The position numbers and the translations under genes are program-made. A stretch of DNA of 64,000 bases, taken from NCBI RefSeq assembly GCF_013404595.1, contig NZ_JABVAX010000004.1:1-64000 (forward strand). Reading direction: 5' to 3'. This DNA comes from Jannaschia marina. GTDB taxonomy: Bacteria > Pseudomonadota > Alphaproteobacteria > Rhodobacterales > Rhodobacteraceae. The notes below the pieces were generated by a model. It was not told where the DNA came from and did not search any database. It worked only from the letters and a program-made list of their open reading frames with translations. Of this stretch, positions 37,622 to 46,515 are shown one piece after another; position 1 is the first letter of the stretch; each line of letters begins with the position of its first letter.

Positions 37622-40618
37622 TCAATGCCGTCGCTGTGCACTGTCATATACAGCTTTCAGCACCGCATCCCTTACCATTGACCAGGCTTCGGCGTTGCCG
37701 AGCAGTTTAGCCAAAACCTCAGGATTCCTTTCATTCCTGGCGAACGCTTTTTCCATGACCGCATCTGCATTTGCCATGGTGAAGTTTTCGTAGCTGTTGG
37801 TTCGTGCCTGAGCGACGACGGATGCATCAGCCATCATATCTGCGGCCCACTGATCAACGGCGAGTTTATCTGCGTCAGTGAAGTCGAAGTTGAAGCGTTC
37901 ATTCACTTGACCCAGGATTTCTGACAAATGCGCGACATCTGGATCACCTGCGGCGCTGGTCCCGACACTTGTGGTCCCGGACAATGGCACCGCTTCACCC
38001 TGAGCAAGTGAAGCATCTCCCTCGCTGATTTTTTTTAGGCGATAGTATTCCAGTCCAACGTCACCATCGATGGCCAACGTGCCACCGCCTTCACGTTTCG
38101 GCAGACGAGCCCGTAGGAGACGACCGAATGTGTAGAGCTTCTCCAGGTCGATATCTTCGATCCGCACCATCTGTGTGATGGCCGCATAGAGCCTCAGGAA
38201 CTGCGTCAGGGTCTTCCTGAAAGTCTCTTGCTCATCTTCATCGAGCTTGTCACTGAAACGCCCCACTGCGGGGTCTGTGGCCGCGTAGAGCTTGCCCTGG
38301 TCCTGTGGCTTACGTTTTGGATCATAGAAGGCAGCGGCGAACGTATCGACTTCCTGTGCCCAGAACACTTGGGTGGCAACCAGATCAGAATGCAGCCGAT
38401 AGATCATGTTGGGATCGGTCGGTTCGTCGATCTCTGCTGTTTCGAAGTATGGCTTGAATGCCTCTTTGATCTCATCGGCCTCATTCACGAAGTCGAGGAC
38501 GAAGGTATCATCCTTGCCGGATGTTGTGCGGTTAAGGCGTGACAGTGTTTGCACCGCCGCTAAATCCTGCAATCTCTTGTCCACATACATCGTATGCAAC
38601 AGCGGCTGATCGAAGCCTGTCTGGTATTTCTCGGCTACGATTAGGAAGTGCTGATCGTCCTTACCGAACTTCTCTGGCAATTCAGTCTCCTTGAAGCCAT
38701 TCATGCCAGGTTCAGTATATTCTTCGCCAGTAATTTCGGGATCAGGCACCGATCCTGAGAAGGCGACCAACACACCAAGGTCATACCCTTTGCCTTCGAT
38801 GTATTTCTTGAACGCCTGATGGTAGCGAACGGCGTGAAGTCGGCTCGATGTCACGACCATCGCCTTGGCCTTGCCGCCCAGTCTATGCCGCACATGCGTG
38901 CGGTAGTGCTCAACCATGACCTCAGTCTTTTGTGCGAGGTTGTGCGGGTGCAGCGACATGAACCGTGCGATGGCCTTCTGGGCTTTCTTCTTCTCCAGTT
39001 CTGGGTCGTCTTCGATAGTCTTTTCAAGACGATAGAAAGCCTTGTAGGTCGTGTATCCCTTCAAGACATCATGAATGAAACCTTCTTCGATGGCCTGTCG
39101 CATCGAATAGATGTGGAACGGCGTGGGTTCGTTCGACCCAGCTAGGAAATGACCGAATGTCTCGACAGTCCGCTTTTTTGGTGTTGCCGTGAAGGCGAAG
39201 AAGCTCAGGTTCGGTTGCTTTCCTTTTTGGCGGATCGCGTTGACGATCAACGGGTCCACATCGCCATCCGCAACTTGCACGGCTTCCTTGCCTTCAGAAC
39301 CCAGCACCTTGCGCACATCCTCGGCTGCGGTGCCGTGTTGGCTGCCATGGGCCTCGTCCACGATCACCGCAAAGCGTTTGCCGGACTGATCCAGAACATC
39401 ATGGGCGTCACTGCCATACACGGCAGAAAAGCTCTGAAGGGTGCAAACGATGATTTGCTTACCTTCGTTGAGAGCTTTGGCAAGCTGCGGCGACTTGGAG
39501 CCCTTGGACGGATCAATCCGTTCCACCAGGCCCGACTTGTGGTCGATCCCGAAGACCGTCTCCTGCAACTGGGCGTCCAGCACACGGCGGTCGGTGATGA
39601 CAATCACACTGTCGAACACCCGCTTGTCCTGATCGTCGTGCAGGCCCGCCAGGCGGTGCGACAGCCACGCGATGGAGTTCGACTTACCCGACCCTGCCGA
39701 ATGCTGGATGAGGTAGTTCTGGCCCGCTCCCTGCGTCCGTGCGTCGGCAATCAGCGCCGTCACCGCATCAAGCTGGTGGTAACGGGGGAAGATCATCGTC
39801 TCTTTGATCTTCAACTTGCCCTTGGCGTCCTTCTCCTCCTTCCGGTCGAGGAACATAAACCGTTGGATGATGTCGAGCCACCGATCCTTGGTCCAGACAT
39901 CCTCCCACAGATAGGCCGTGCGGTGACCGGAGGGGTGATCAAGGTTGCCTGCCCCACCATCGCGACCACGGTTGAAGGGCAGAAAGTAGGTGGCTTTTCC
40001 CGCCAGCTTGGTGGCCATGTAGACCTCGGACCCATCGACGGCGAAATGGACCAGGGCACCGGACTTGAAGGCCAGCACCGCATCTTTCGGGGATCGGTCG
40101 AACTTGTATTGCTTCACCGCGTTCTCAACGGTCTGCCCAGTGAAACTGTTCTTCAACTCTGCTGTGGCGACAGGGATACCGTTCAGCGACAGCACTACGT
40201 CGAGACGGTCGGCAGGTTTAGTCGTAGAGTGGTGCACCTCATCCGTCACTTCGAGGATGTTGGCAGCATAGCGGGCGGCTGTGTCGGGGTTCAGGCCCGT
40301 GTTGGGTCGGAAATAGGCCAGCTTCACTTGGCCCACGGTGATATCGCGGAAACCCTGGCGGAGCAGGTGCAGCGTCCCGTCCTTGGCCTTCGTCTCCATG
40401 ATCCGTTCAAGGACACGGGCCTCGACCTTGGGGCCATAGGCACGTTGCAAGGCGTCCCAGGTATCAGGCTGGGTGGTCTGGATGAACCGGAAGATCGACG
40501 GCGGGAAGAGACCGCGCTCGGCGTCGAAGGTGGTGCGGTCGCCTTCGCTGTAGCCACCCCGAGCGCAGAGGTTGGCCTTGATGATGTCCTGGAAGGTGCG
40601 TTCGGTGTGGATGTTCAT
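37622..40618 (-). CDS. hsdR: Type I restriction enzyme, R subunit
   Basis: HsdR translocates and cleaves DNA lacking the host methylation. The 998-residue protein has an N-terminal PD-(D/E)xK nuclease with D140 and ELK at 154-156. Helicase motif I is HSAGSGKS (306-313), DEAH is at 420-423 and motif III is FFAFTATPKK. A C-terminal helical domain contacts HsdM. It is the last gene of hsdM-hsdS-hsdR, with its ATG overlapping the hsdS stop by 4 bp. Confidence 0.95.
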   Translation of the reverse strand: MNIHTERTFQDIIKANLCARGGYSEGDRTTFDAERGLFPPSIFRFIQTTQPDTWDALQRAYGPKVEARVLERIMETKAKDGTLHLLRQGFRDITVGQVKLAYFRPNTGLNPDTAARYAANILEVTDEVHHSTTKPADRLDVVLSLNGIPVATAELKNSFTGQTVENAVKQYKFDRSPKDAVLAFKSGALVHFAVDGSEVYMATKLAGKATYFLPFNRGRDGGAGNLDHPSGHRTAYLWEDVWTKDRWLDIIQRFMFLDRKEEKDAKGKLKIKETMIFPRYHQLDAVTALIADARTQGAGQNYLIQHSAGSGKSNSIAWLSHRLAGLHDDQDKRVFDSVIVITDRRVLDAQLQETVFGIDHKSGLVERIDPSKGSKSPQLAKALNEGKQIIVCTLQSFSAVYGSDAHDVLDQSGKRFAVIVDEAHGSQHGTAAEDVRKVLGSEGKEAVQVADGDVDPLIVNAIRQKGKQPNLSFFAFTATPKKRTVETFGHFLAGSNEPTPFHIYSMRQAIEEGFIHDVLKGYTTYKAFYRLEKTIEDDPELEKKKAQKAIARFMSLHPHNLAQKTEVMVEHYRTHVRHRLGGKAKAMVVTSSRLHAVRYHQAFKKYIEGKGYDLGVLVAFSGSVPDPEITGEEYTEPGMNGFKETELPEKFGKDDQHFLIVAEKYQTGFDQPLLHTMYVDKRLQDLAAVQTLSRLNRTTSGKDDTFVLDFVNEADEIKEAFKPYFETAEIDEPTDPNMIYRLHSDLVATQVFWAQEVDTFAAAFYDPKRKPQDQGKLYAATDPAVGRFSDKLDEDEQETFRKTLTQFLRLYAAITQMVRIEDIDLEKLYTFGRLLRARLPKREGGGTLAIDGDVGLEYYRLKKISEGDASLAQGEAVPLSGTTSVGTSAAGDPDVAHLSEILGQVNERFNFDFTDADKLAVDQWAADMMADASVVAQARTNSYENFTMANADAVMEKAFARNERNPEVLAKLLGNAEAWSMVRDAVLKAVYDSAQRRH

Positions 40619-41904
40619 GCCGCGTCCTCCGGCTGTGTGTCGGGTGTCATCTCGGCGATGGAGATTTGGCCTGTGACGGCGGCGGAGATCAGGGCGGAGC
40701 GGCGTTCTTTGAGTTGTGCAACCAATGCTCGACTATTTTGAACAAGCCCGTCGATCTTGCCCAATTCTTTATCCAGATACCTTGCGATCTTGGCCTGATG
40801 CGACGGTGTAGGTTTGGGGAGTCGGATGGTCCTTACATGACCAAAGTTGAAGTCTTGTCCGTCTCTCAGGAAGTTGACCGATGATCTCAATGCTTGAATG
40901 AACTGGTCCGATTTCAGCAGATAGCCGAAGTATTCAACGTCAGCATCTGATGCCCGTTTCAGAACTGTGTATGAAGACCGAACACTGCCGTTGGATCGAG
41001 CCCGTTCCAGGCCACCATCCGCGCTTCTCATACTGATAACAAAATCGTCAATCTCAACGTGCTTTCTCTTCTCTAGATGTGAGAACGCCTTGGTGACACT
41101 TCGGCCTTCAAGTTCTTCGAACTGGTCTAGCGGGATCACGCCATACTTCTGCGTGGCTGACAGCATCACGTCCCCAGGTAGGGCACGTTGTTTGCTTTCA
41201 GTGAACATCCATGTGAATGGAACTACCTGCCAGTCCGCAGGAACCTCGCCGAGCCAATCGATGCCGCTGTCTTTCATCGGGGCGTCTGGGTTGAGGCCCT
41301 TGGTGACGGCGTGGGAGATGACGGCCTGACGCTTCTCGGTCAAAAGCGCGATGAGCCGCACCAGCCGCTCCACCAAAGCATCAATCCGACCCGTCTCCTG
41401 GTCCAGATAGGCCGCGATGATCTGCTGATCGTGCAACGGCACCATCGGGAAAGGGGTTTCTTGGAACTTCTCCCACGTAAAGTGCGCCAACGTAGATTTT
41501 GAACATACCAACTCAAAGTAACCGCTGCTTTTCAGATGCTCCAACCACCAACGGGCAAACAGAATGGTGCCCATGTTTGTTGACCGGACTCGGTGAAGCG
41601 AGTTCTGAAACCCCACGTCAGTGCTCGTAGGGAGGTTTGGGACGAACCCGCATCTCCCTACGTCGCCGCCTTCAAGGACGAGAAGGTCGTTTGGTGCCAG
41701 AAGGAACTTTGCTCTTTCCGTCGGCGAGAACCACATCTCGTTAACGTCCTCTAGGGAGACCCCTGACTTAGTTACGTTAGCTGCACGGAGATAGGAGAGT
41801 TTGACGTCTTGGTCGGACCTCATCTCAGGTTGCAGCATCTTGCCAAGCACGATGTCGAGGTGACGCTTGCACTTCGACGAAGGATACGACCCTGTTAGGT
41901 TCAC
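40615..41904 (-). CDS. hsdS: Type I restriction-modification specificity subunit
   Basis: In the 429-residue protein, two variable target-recognition domains are separated and followed by conserved coiled regions. The first is QQIIAAYLDQETGRIDALVE ... LTEKRQAVISHAVTKG and the second is HQAKIARYLDKELGKIDGLV ... LKERRSALISAAVTGQI. HsdS sets the bipartite recognition sequence of the complex. It overlaps hsdM by 4 bp upstream and hsdR by 4 bp downstream. The recognition site cannot be read from sequence. Confidence 0.94.
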   Translation of the reverse strand: MNLTGSYPSSKCKRHLDIVLGKMLQPEMRSDQDVKLSYLRAANVTKSGVSLEDVNEMWFSPTERAKFLLAPNDLLVLEGGDVGRCGFVPNLPTSTDVGFQNSLHRVRSTNMGTILFARWWLEHLKSSGYFELVCSKSTLAHFTWEKFQETPFPMVPLHDQQIIAAYLDQETGRIDALVERLVRLIALLTEKRQAVISHAVTKGLNPDAPMKDSGIDWLGEVPADWQVVPFTWMFTESKQRALPGDVMLSATQKYGVIPLDQFEELEGRSVTKAFSHLEKRKHVEIDDFVISMRSADGGLERARSNGSVRSSYTVLKRASDADVEYFGYLLKSDQFIQALRSSVNFLRDGQDFNFGHVRTIRLPKPTPSHQAKIARYLDKELGKIDGLVQNSRALVAQLKERRSALISAAVTGQISIAEMTPDTQPEDAA

Positions 41905-43919
41905 GATAGCACCTCGCCCAGAAGCGCCTGAATCTCCCGACCCAGCACCTGCAAATCTGCGTCGATCTTTTCCAGAGGTCGAGGCGGTTCATACCGATAG
42001 AAGTGGCGGTTGAACGGGATTTCGTAGCCGACCTTGGTCTTTGAGTGATCGATCCAGGCGTCCGGCACGTGGGGCAGCACTTCACGTTCGAAGTAGTCCG
42101 AGATGTTCTCCTTCAACGGCACGTTCTCGTTGTCCCGCAGATCGGCATCTGGCTCTGCGTTGCCCTTCCGGTCGCGGCAGATGTCGGCTTCTGGGTCCCG
42201 CTCACTCAGGCCCATTAGAACAGCCTTGAACGTGGCGGCGGGCAGACTGACCCCTGTGGCCTTGAAGGCGGCCTTCAGGTGGGCTGAGAACGCCTCTCTG
42301 TTGGTCCAGACCGCATCACCCTCCATCCCCCGCAAGGTGGACAGGATATCAGCCTGGAGGCGCTCTCCGTCCGCGATCTCCTGCTCCTTCGCTGCGCCCT
42401 TTTTCTTGGACGTGGCGAGGTTCTGGAATGGCTTGGTAGCTTCGACCTGAGCGATACGATCAGGGGAAACAGCGAAGTTGAGCCGCAGGGGGCGCTCTAC
42501 GGTGATCCGGTGGTAGCCGAAGTCTGTGTTGTCAAAGGTCTTCGAGATATCGTCATCGCTGTAGCCATCCATCTGGAACTCGCCGAACAGGCGGGCAATG
42601 CGGTGGATGTCCGCCTCGGCGATCTCTTTGCGCTTCTCCCCGAGGGACCGACGCATCTTGGTCCACATCGCCGAACCGTCAATCAGTTGAACCTTGCCCT
42701 TGCGGCGGGCGGGTTTCCGGTTGGTGACGATCCAGACATAGGTCGAGATACCTGTGTTGTAGAACAGGTTGTCCGGCATCGCGACGATGGCTTCCAACCA
42801 GTCCTGCTCGATCACCCACCGCCGGATTTCAGACTCGCCAGACCCTGCACCCCCTGTGAACAGCGGAGACCCATTGAGCACAATGGCCAGCTTCGATGGC
42901 GCATCATCGTGGAACTTGTCGATCATGTGCTGGAGGAACAGAAGCGACCCGTCGCTGACCCTGGGCAGCCCTGCCCCGAAGCGACCAGAGAAGCCGCGAT
43001 CTGCTTCTTCACGAATGGACTTCTCAACCTTCTTCCACTCTACACCGAATGGCGGATTGGACAGCATGTAGTCGAAGGTGCGACCTGCATGTGCATCCGT
43101 GGTGAAGGTGTTGCCCTGCGCGATGTTCTCAGCCCGCTGCCCTTTAATCAGCATGTCGGATTTGCACGTCGCGTAGGACTCACCGTTGAGTTCCTGACCA
43201 AAGACGATGAGTTTCGCGTCTGGGGCCATGTCGCGCAGATAGTCCTCGGCGACCGACAGCATACCTCCGGTGCCGCAGGCCGGATCGTATAGTGTCTTGA
43301 TGACCCCAGGTTGGGTCAGGGCATCCCCATCTTCGGTGAACAGCAGGTCCACCATCAGGCGAATGACCTCGCGGGGTGTGAAGTGTTCACCTGCCGTCTC
43401 GTTCGACTGTTCAGAGAACCGCCGGATCAGTTCCTCGAACACGTAGCCCATCTGCATGTTGCTGACGCGATCAGGCGATAGATCGATGTTGGCGAACCGT
43501 TCCACAACGCGGAACAAAAGGTCAGCATCTTCCAGGCGTTGCACCTGGTCGAAGAATTTGAAGTGGACACCGACTGTTTCACGAATGTCGGATGAGAATG
43601 CGTTCACGTATGCCTTTAGGTTGTCCGCGAGGTCATCTGCGTCCTGGAGGAGCTTTGGGAAGTCAAAAGGGGATGTGTTGTAGAACCCATGACCAGAGGC
43701 AGATTTGAGAGCCTGTTCGCGCATCTCTGGGTCAGCCGTCTCAGGCAGCCCTTTCGCCCGTGCCAGCACTTGGTCTTTCGTAGTCGATTGGATGCAGTCG
43801 AGACGGCGGAGAACGGTGAAAGGTAGGACCACACGGCCATACTCAGACTGCTTGTAGTCGCCCCTTAGTAAGTCTGCGATTGACCAAATGAACGCTGTTT
43901 TTTCCTGATGATTTACCAT
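41901..43919 (-). CDS. hsdM: Type I restriction-modification DNA adenine methyltransferase
   Basis: The 672-residue N6-adenine methyltransferase has an N-terminal helical HsdM domain, SAM-binding DPACGTGGM (212-220) and the catalytic NPPF (288-291). It extends about 150 residues beyond common HsdM proteins, with a charged C-terminal part (EPDADLRDNENVPLKENISDYF). It is the first gene of the hsd operon, 58 bp downstream of an XRE regulator on the same strand. Confidence 0.95.
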   Translation of the reverse strand: MVNHQEKTAFIWSIADLLRGDYKQSEYGRVVLPFTVLRRLDCIQSTTKDQVLARAKGLPETADPEMREQALKSASGHGFYNTSPFDFPKLLQDADDLADNLKAYVNAFSSDIRETVGVHFKFFDQVQRLEDADLLFRVVERFANIDLSPDRVSNMQMGYVFEELIRRFSEQSNETAGEHFTPREVIRLMVDLLFTEDGDALTQPGVIKTLYDPACGTGGMLSVAEDYLRDMAPDAKLIVFGQELNGESYATCKSDMLIKGQRAENIAQGNTFTTDAHAGRTFDYMLSNPPFGVEWKKVEKSIREEADRGFSGRFGAGLPRVSDGSLLFLQHMIDKFHDDAPSKLAIVLNGSPLFTGGAGSGESEIRRWVIEQDWLEAIVAMPDNLFYNTGISTYVWIVTNRKPARRKGKVQLIDGSAMWTKMRRSLGEKRKEIAEADIHRIARLFGEFQMDGYSDDDISKTFDNTDFGYHRITVERPLRLNFAVSPDRIAQVEATKPFQNLATSKKKGAAKEQEIADGERLQADILSTLRGMEGDAVWTNREAFSAHLKAAFKATGVSLPAATFKAVLMGLSERDPEADICRDRKGNAEPDADLRDNENVPLKENISDYFEREVLPHVPDAWIDHSKTKVGYEIPFNRHFYRYEPPRPLEKIDADLQVLGREIQALLGEVLS

Positions 43920-43977
43920 GAACGATGATCTTCCCTTCCGTCCGTTTTACCGAACGTGTCTTTCGTGATGTTTGTAT

Positions 43978-44397
43978 TCATTTGCTGAACATCGCCTCAA
44001 TGATGCCGATATGACGGTTCGGATCGAACTCGGCCTTCGGATCGCTGACGATGTGATCGATTTCCAGTCGGTATAATTCCGAGACCGCCATCGCCATCTT
44101 CTCTGGCGACGGCTTGACCCGTTTGCGGTTAATGACGCTCTGCACGACCTGCACGACCGCTTTCAACCGTTCGAGGTCCACGGTGGACGGTCGCATCACA
44201 ATGCTCCCTTCCATGAGTGCAGAAGCCGAAACGCCATACAACTGAGCAAGCATTTCCAGCCGTTCCGTAGTGACCTTAGACTGTCCGGTCTCCATCCGGC
44301 TGAATGACGCGCCAGAGATGCCGATACGGTCGGCGGCTTGTTCAAGCGTGAGCCCAGCTTGTTCGCGAGATTGCCGAAGGATGATGTGGATCGCCAA
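43978..44397 (-). CDS. XRE-family regulator upstream of the type I R-M operon
   Basis: In the 139-residue protein, an N-terminal Cro/CI helix-turn-helix (RQSREQAGLTLEQAADRIGI ... RMETGQSKVTTERLEMLAQLY, about 8-55) precedes a helical C-terminal part with no known domain. It lies immediately upstream of hsdM and probably sets hsd expression, as control proteins do for many R-M systems. A divergent Cro-like gene starts 115 bp away, so the pair may act as a switch. Confidence 0.88.
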   Translation of the reverse strand: MAIHIILRQSREQAGLTLEQAADRIGISGASFSRMETGQSKVTTERLEMLAQLYGVSASALMEGSIVMRPSTVDLERLKAVVQVVQSVINRKRVKPSPEKMAMAVSELYRLEIDHIVSDPKAEFDPNRHIGIIEAMFSK

Positions 44398-44428
44398 CGA
44401 ACCAGTCCCATGTGCTTTATGCCTTTCA

Positions 44429-44503
44429 GTTTACATTAATCGTAACGATCAGATTCTCCCACCCGCTAATCTACGGTGGCGAATCACTTGCGTTTATCGT
44501 AAA
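44429..44503. promoter_or_regulatory. Candidate operators between the divergent XRE and Cro-like genes
   Basis: Two related sites contain the core ATCGTAA: TTAC-N7-GTAA at 44431-44445 and the palindrome TTTA-TCG-TAAA at 44493-44503. They are placed before each of the two divergent starts, as expected for paired XRE/Cro operators. The spacer is AT-rich compared with neighbours and must contain both promoters. Confidence 0.4.
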
Positions 44504-44512
44504 TCGAAAGAC

Positions 44513-44752
44513 ATGACGCTCAATGACTTCCTCTCCTCACGTGGCATTTCGATGGCTGTGTTCGCCAAGTCGGTCAACACGACGACTGCTACTGTAAGCC
44601 GCATCGCCGATGGGATTGTCACCCCACGCAAGGGCTTGATGAAACGCATCTATGACGCGACAGACGGGGCGGTCACGCCGAATGACCTTGTTGGTCTTCA
44701 CTGCGTTCAACCTTGCCCAAAATCTGGAAGGCTGGAGGGTCAAGCCGAATGA
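44513..44752 (+). CDS. Small Cro-like HTH protein
   Basis: The 79-residue product is mostly one helix-turn-helix (MAVFAKSVNTTTATVSRIADG, about 14-34), followed by a short tail ending PKSGRLEGQAE. It is divergent from the XRE gene and first in a plus-strand operon; its stop overlaps the next ATG (ATGA). It probably represses its own or the opposite promoter. Confidence 0.75.
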   Translation: MTLNDFLSSRGISMAVFAKSVNTTTATVSRIADGIVTPRKGLMKRIYDATDGAVTPNDLVGLHCVQPCPKSGRLEGQAE

Positions 44753-45069
44753 TCGAAGTCTTACTGACCTCCTTCACAGGGTTGCAGATCATCATCCTCG
44801 TAATGATCACTGTGATCGGCGGGTTCCTGGCTGGGGCTTTGGCGTTCTTCCTGTCAGAGATCATCATCTGCTGCGGCGTTATTCTGTTCATTCAGTTTAT
44901 GCTGTTCTGGACTTCCGCCCACCTGGACATGGTGCTCTACGGGTTTGAGTCCGGCATTCTTCGCTTCTCTCCTGGCGGATACATCGCTCTCCACCATAGC
45001 GTTCAAATCGCTTTCCTGTGGGCCAGTTTTGCAGCCGGACGGGCTGTGGTCTTGGCTGACAACAAGTGA
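44749..45069 (+). CDS. Small membrane protein of island 2
   Basis: The 106-residue protein has three hydrophobic segments (about 8-30, 32-55 and 80-98) and a short polar C-terminus. The ATG overlaps the Cro-like gene's stop and follows GGAGGG. No family is recognised. Its position in a defence island together with a lipoprotein suggests an envelope-linked role, which is inference only. Confidence 0.65.
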   Translation: MIEVLLTSFTGLQIIILVMITVIGGFLAGALAFFLSEIIICCGVILFIQFMLFWTSAHLDMVLYGFESGILRFSPGGYIALHHSVQIAFLWASFAAGRAVVLADNK

Positions 45070-45128
45070 CGATTGCGTCCGATGAAGCCCCACTCTCAAT
45101 ACCAACATGAATCGAAGGAACCTTGCAC

Positions 45129-45473
45129 ATGTTCAGAACTGTATCAGTTGGCGCGACTGCCATGATCGTCACCGTTTCTGCCTGCACCGAGACACAACCC
45201 GTTGATCCCATCACTCAGGCCGTTTCAGGTCGCACTCTGGTGGCAGGCGACACTCGGCTGACTGCGGGTGCAAACGGGGCTTTGGTCGGCACCCTAGCAG
45301 GTGGTGACACACTGTCGGGCACTTGGCGTATCTCGAACGGCAAATGGTGCCGAACACTGACACAACCCGCACGGTTCGCAGGGCCAGAAGTGTGCCAGGA
45401 TGCCGCCCTGACGGACGGTCAGTTGGTAATTATTGGATCGAATGGCAATCCAACGACCTACACAATCGAATGA
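45129..45473 (+). CDS. Putative lipoprotein of island 2
   Basis: The 114-residue protein has a signal peptide ending in a lipobox (VTVSAC, Cys19). A mature domain of about 95 residues follows, with a repeated Gly/Thr pattern (GALVGTLAGGDTLSGTWRI) and two further cysteines (KWCRTL, PEVCQD) that could form a disulfide. An AAGGAA SD precedes the ATG. Its stop overlaps the start of the next small gene. Confidence 0.7.
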   Translation: MFRTVSVGATAMIVTVSACTETQPVDPITQAVSGRTLVAGDTRLTAGANGALVGTLAGGDTLSGTWRISNGKWCRTLTQPARFAGPEVCQDAALTDGQLVIIGSNGNPTTYTIE

Positions 45474-45661
45474 CCATCAGGCACCCACAGTCGCGTCAGG
45501 CCATTCTTGAGCGGCTGTGGGAGCGCAATGCGATAAGGGAGCAGCTTGGGCTGCCGCCCCTATGCATACCCAAGCTCTATCATCGGAAGGTGAGGGCAAT
45601 GGCCATTGGCCAGTTAAGACCTGGTTCCAGTTCTGATCCGGCAACGACGCAACTCCGATAA
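45470..45661 (+). CDS. Small coupled ORF of island 2
   Basis: The 63-residue basic product is MTIRHPQSRQAILERLWERN followed by a proline-rich middle. The ATG overlaps the lipoprotein stop (ATGA), suggesting translational coupling. No signal peptide, membrane segment or family is recognised. It may be a real small protein or a coupling relic. Confidence 0.45.
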   Translation: MTIRHPQSRQAILERLWERNAIREQLGLPPLCIPKLYHRKVRAMAIGQLRPGSSSDPATTQLR

Positions 45662-45699
45662 ATATGGGAGTGGATGCAATAGCAGGGAAGGAAGAGCCG

Positions 45700-46071
45700 A
45701 TGGCAGCTACTGAGGACATGGAGCTGGCAACCGACACAGTGACGGACGTAATCTCTTTCTTCGATCAGTTGGCGGACGAAGACCTGCTGCGGTTCCTTCG
45801 CAGTCTGCCTGTAATCGGTGCCAACGATGATGAATTTTTTTCCATTGAGGATTTGACATACGAGGCATTGCTACAGCCCTACGTCCTTCATGCTTGGAAA
45901 TCGATCAAGGGTAACCCAGGCATTAGCGGGCGTATTCAACAGCTATCGAAGGTGTATAAGGCCGCAGAGGCCGCCCTGGAGCGCGAAACAGGTCGTAAAC
46001 GCCGAGTGCCACGGGTGATCAACCTACCTGCCTTCATAGACGCCTACACGACTCGTGGATTGCCACTGTAG
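45700..46071 (+). CDS. Island 2 hypothetical protein
   Basis: The 123-residue protein is acidic at the N-terminus (DTVTDVISFFDQLADEDLLRFL) and basic at the C-terminus (ERETGRKRRVPRVINLP), and is predicted mostly helical. A strong SD (GGAAGGAAGAG) precedes this ATG; an upstream ATG at 45664 is weaker. It ends six bases from the convergent antitoxin-like gene. No family is recognised. Confidence 0.55.
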   Translation: MAATEDMELATDTVTDVISFFDQLADEDLLRFLRSLPVIGANDDEFFSIEDLTYEALLQPYVLHAWKSIKGNPGISGRIQQLSKVYKAAEAALERETGRKRRVPRVINLPAFIDAYTTRGLPL

Positions 46072-46077
46072 GCTTGG

Positions 46078-46245
46078 CTACGCGGCTTCTAGCAGGTCGT
46101 CAGCATCTTCGAACAATTCGTGCCAGTAGGCGTGGATACAGTCTTCCAGGATCGCCCCCAGTTCACGGCGCTCTTCAGCCTTGATGTCAGACAACATATC
46201 GATGGCTGCCTCATCCAGATTACGAACAGAAAATCGTTTCATCAT
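46078..46245 (-). CDS. Short ribbon-helix-helix/antitoxin-like protein (orphan)
   Basis: The 55-residue frame is MMKRFSVRNLDEAAIDMLSD, then KAEERRELGAILEDCIHAYW and an acidic tail EDADDLLEAA. This is the layout of FitA/ParD-type ribbon-helix-helix antitoxins: an N-terminal strand 'KRFSVRNLD' and two helices. A GGAGGAG SD lies seven bases upstream. No toxin gene is adjacent on the same strand, so it is an orphan or a small regulator. Confidence 0.6.
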   Translation of the reverse strand: MMKRFSVRNLDEAAIDMLSDIKAEERRELGAILEDCIHAYWHELFEDADDLLEAA

Positions 46246-46515
46246 TGGGTCTCCTCCTACCTTTATTTAGGAAGAGCGACCAGGATCACGCTCAAGTCGG
46301 ACATGCTTGAAATTCACTCGGGCGGAAAGGTCTCAGGTCCGACTATTGTCAGACTAAATACTGCCGTAGGGAACCCAGTTTGGCTGCGTCACCGTTCCTG
46401 GGCTTGAAATGAACGTGTCATCAACCGAATTTCAAATTGCTAGGCGACCACTGGAGCGCATCCTTAGTCTTAAGCGTGGGGGTCTTCTAGACAAGGTTTT
46501 ACATATTTTAGGTCC
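46246..46515. other. Gap before the serine recombinase gene
   Basis: No gene is seen on either strand in this 270-bp AT-rich stretch. It must hold the promoters of the divergent antitoxin-like and recombinase genes. TTTTACATATTTTAGG (about 46497-46512) lies directly before the recombinase start. Confidence 0.35.

Noticed and set aside
39149..40741. 530-residue plus-strand frame opposite hsdR
   Set aside because: It is a shadow of hsdR; the minus-strand product has nuclease and helicase motifs in order.
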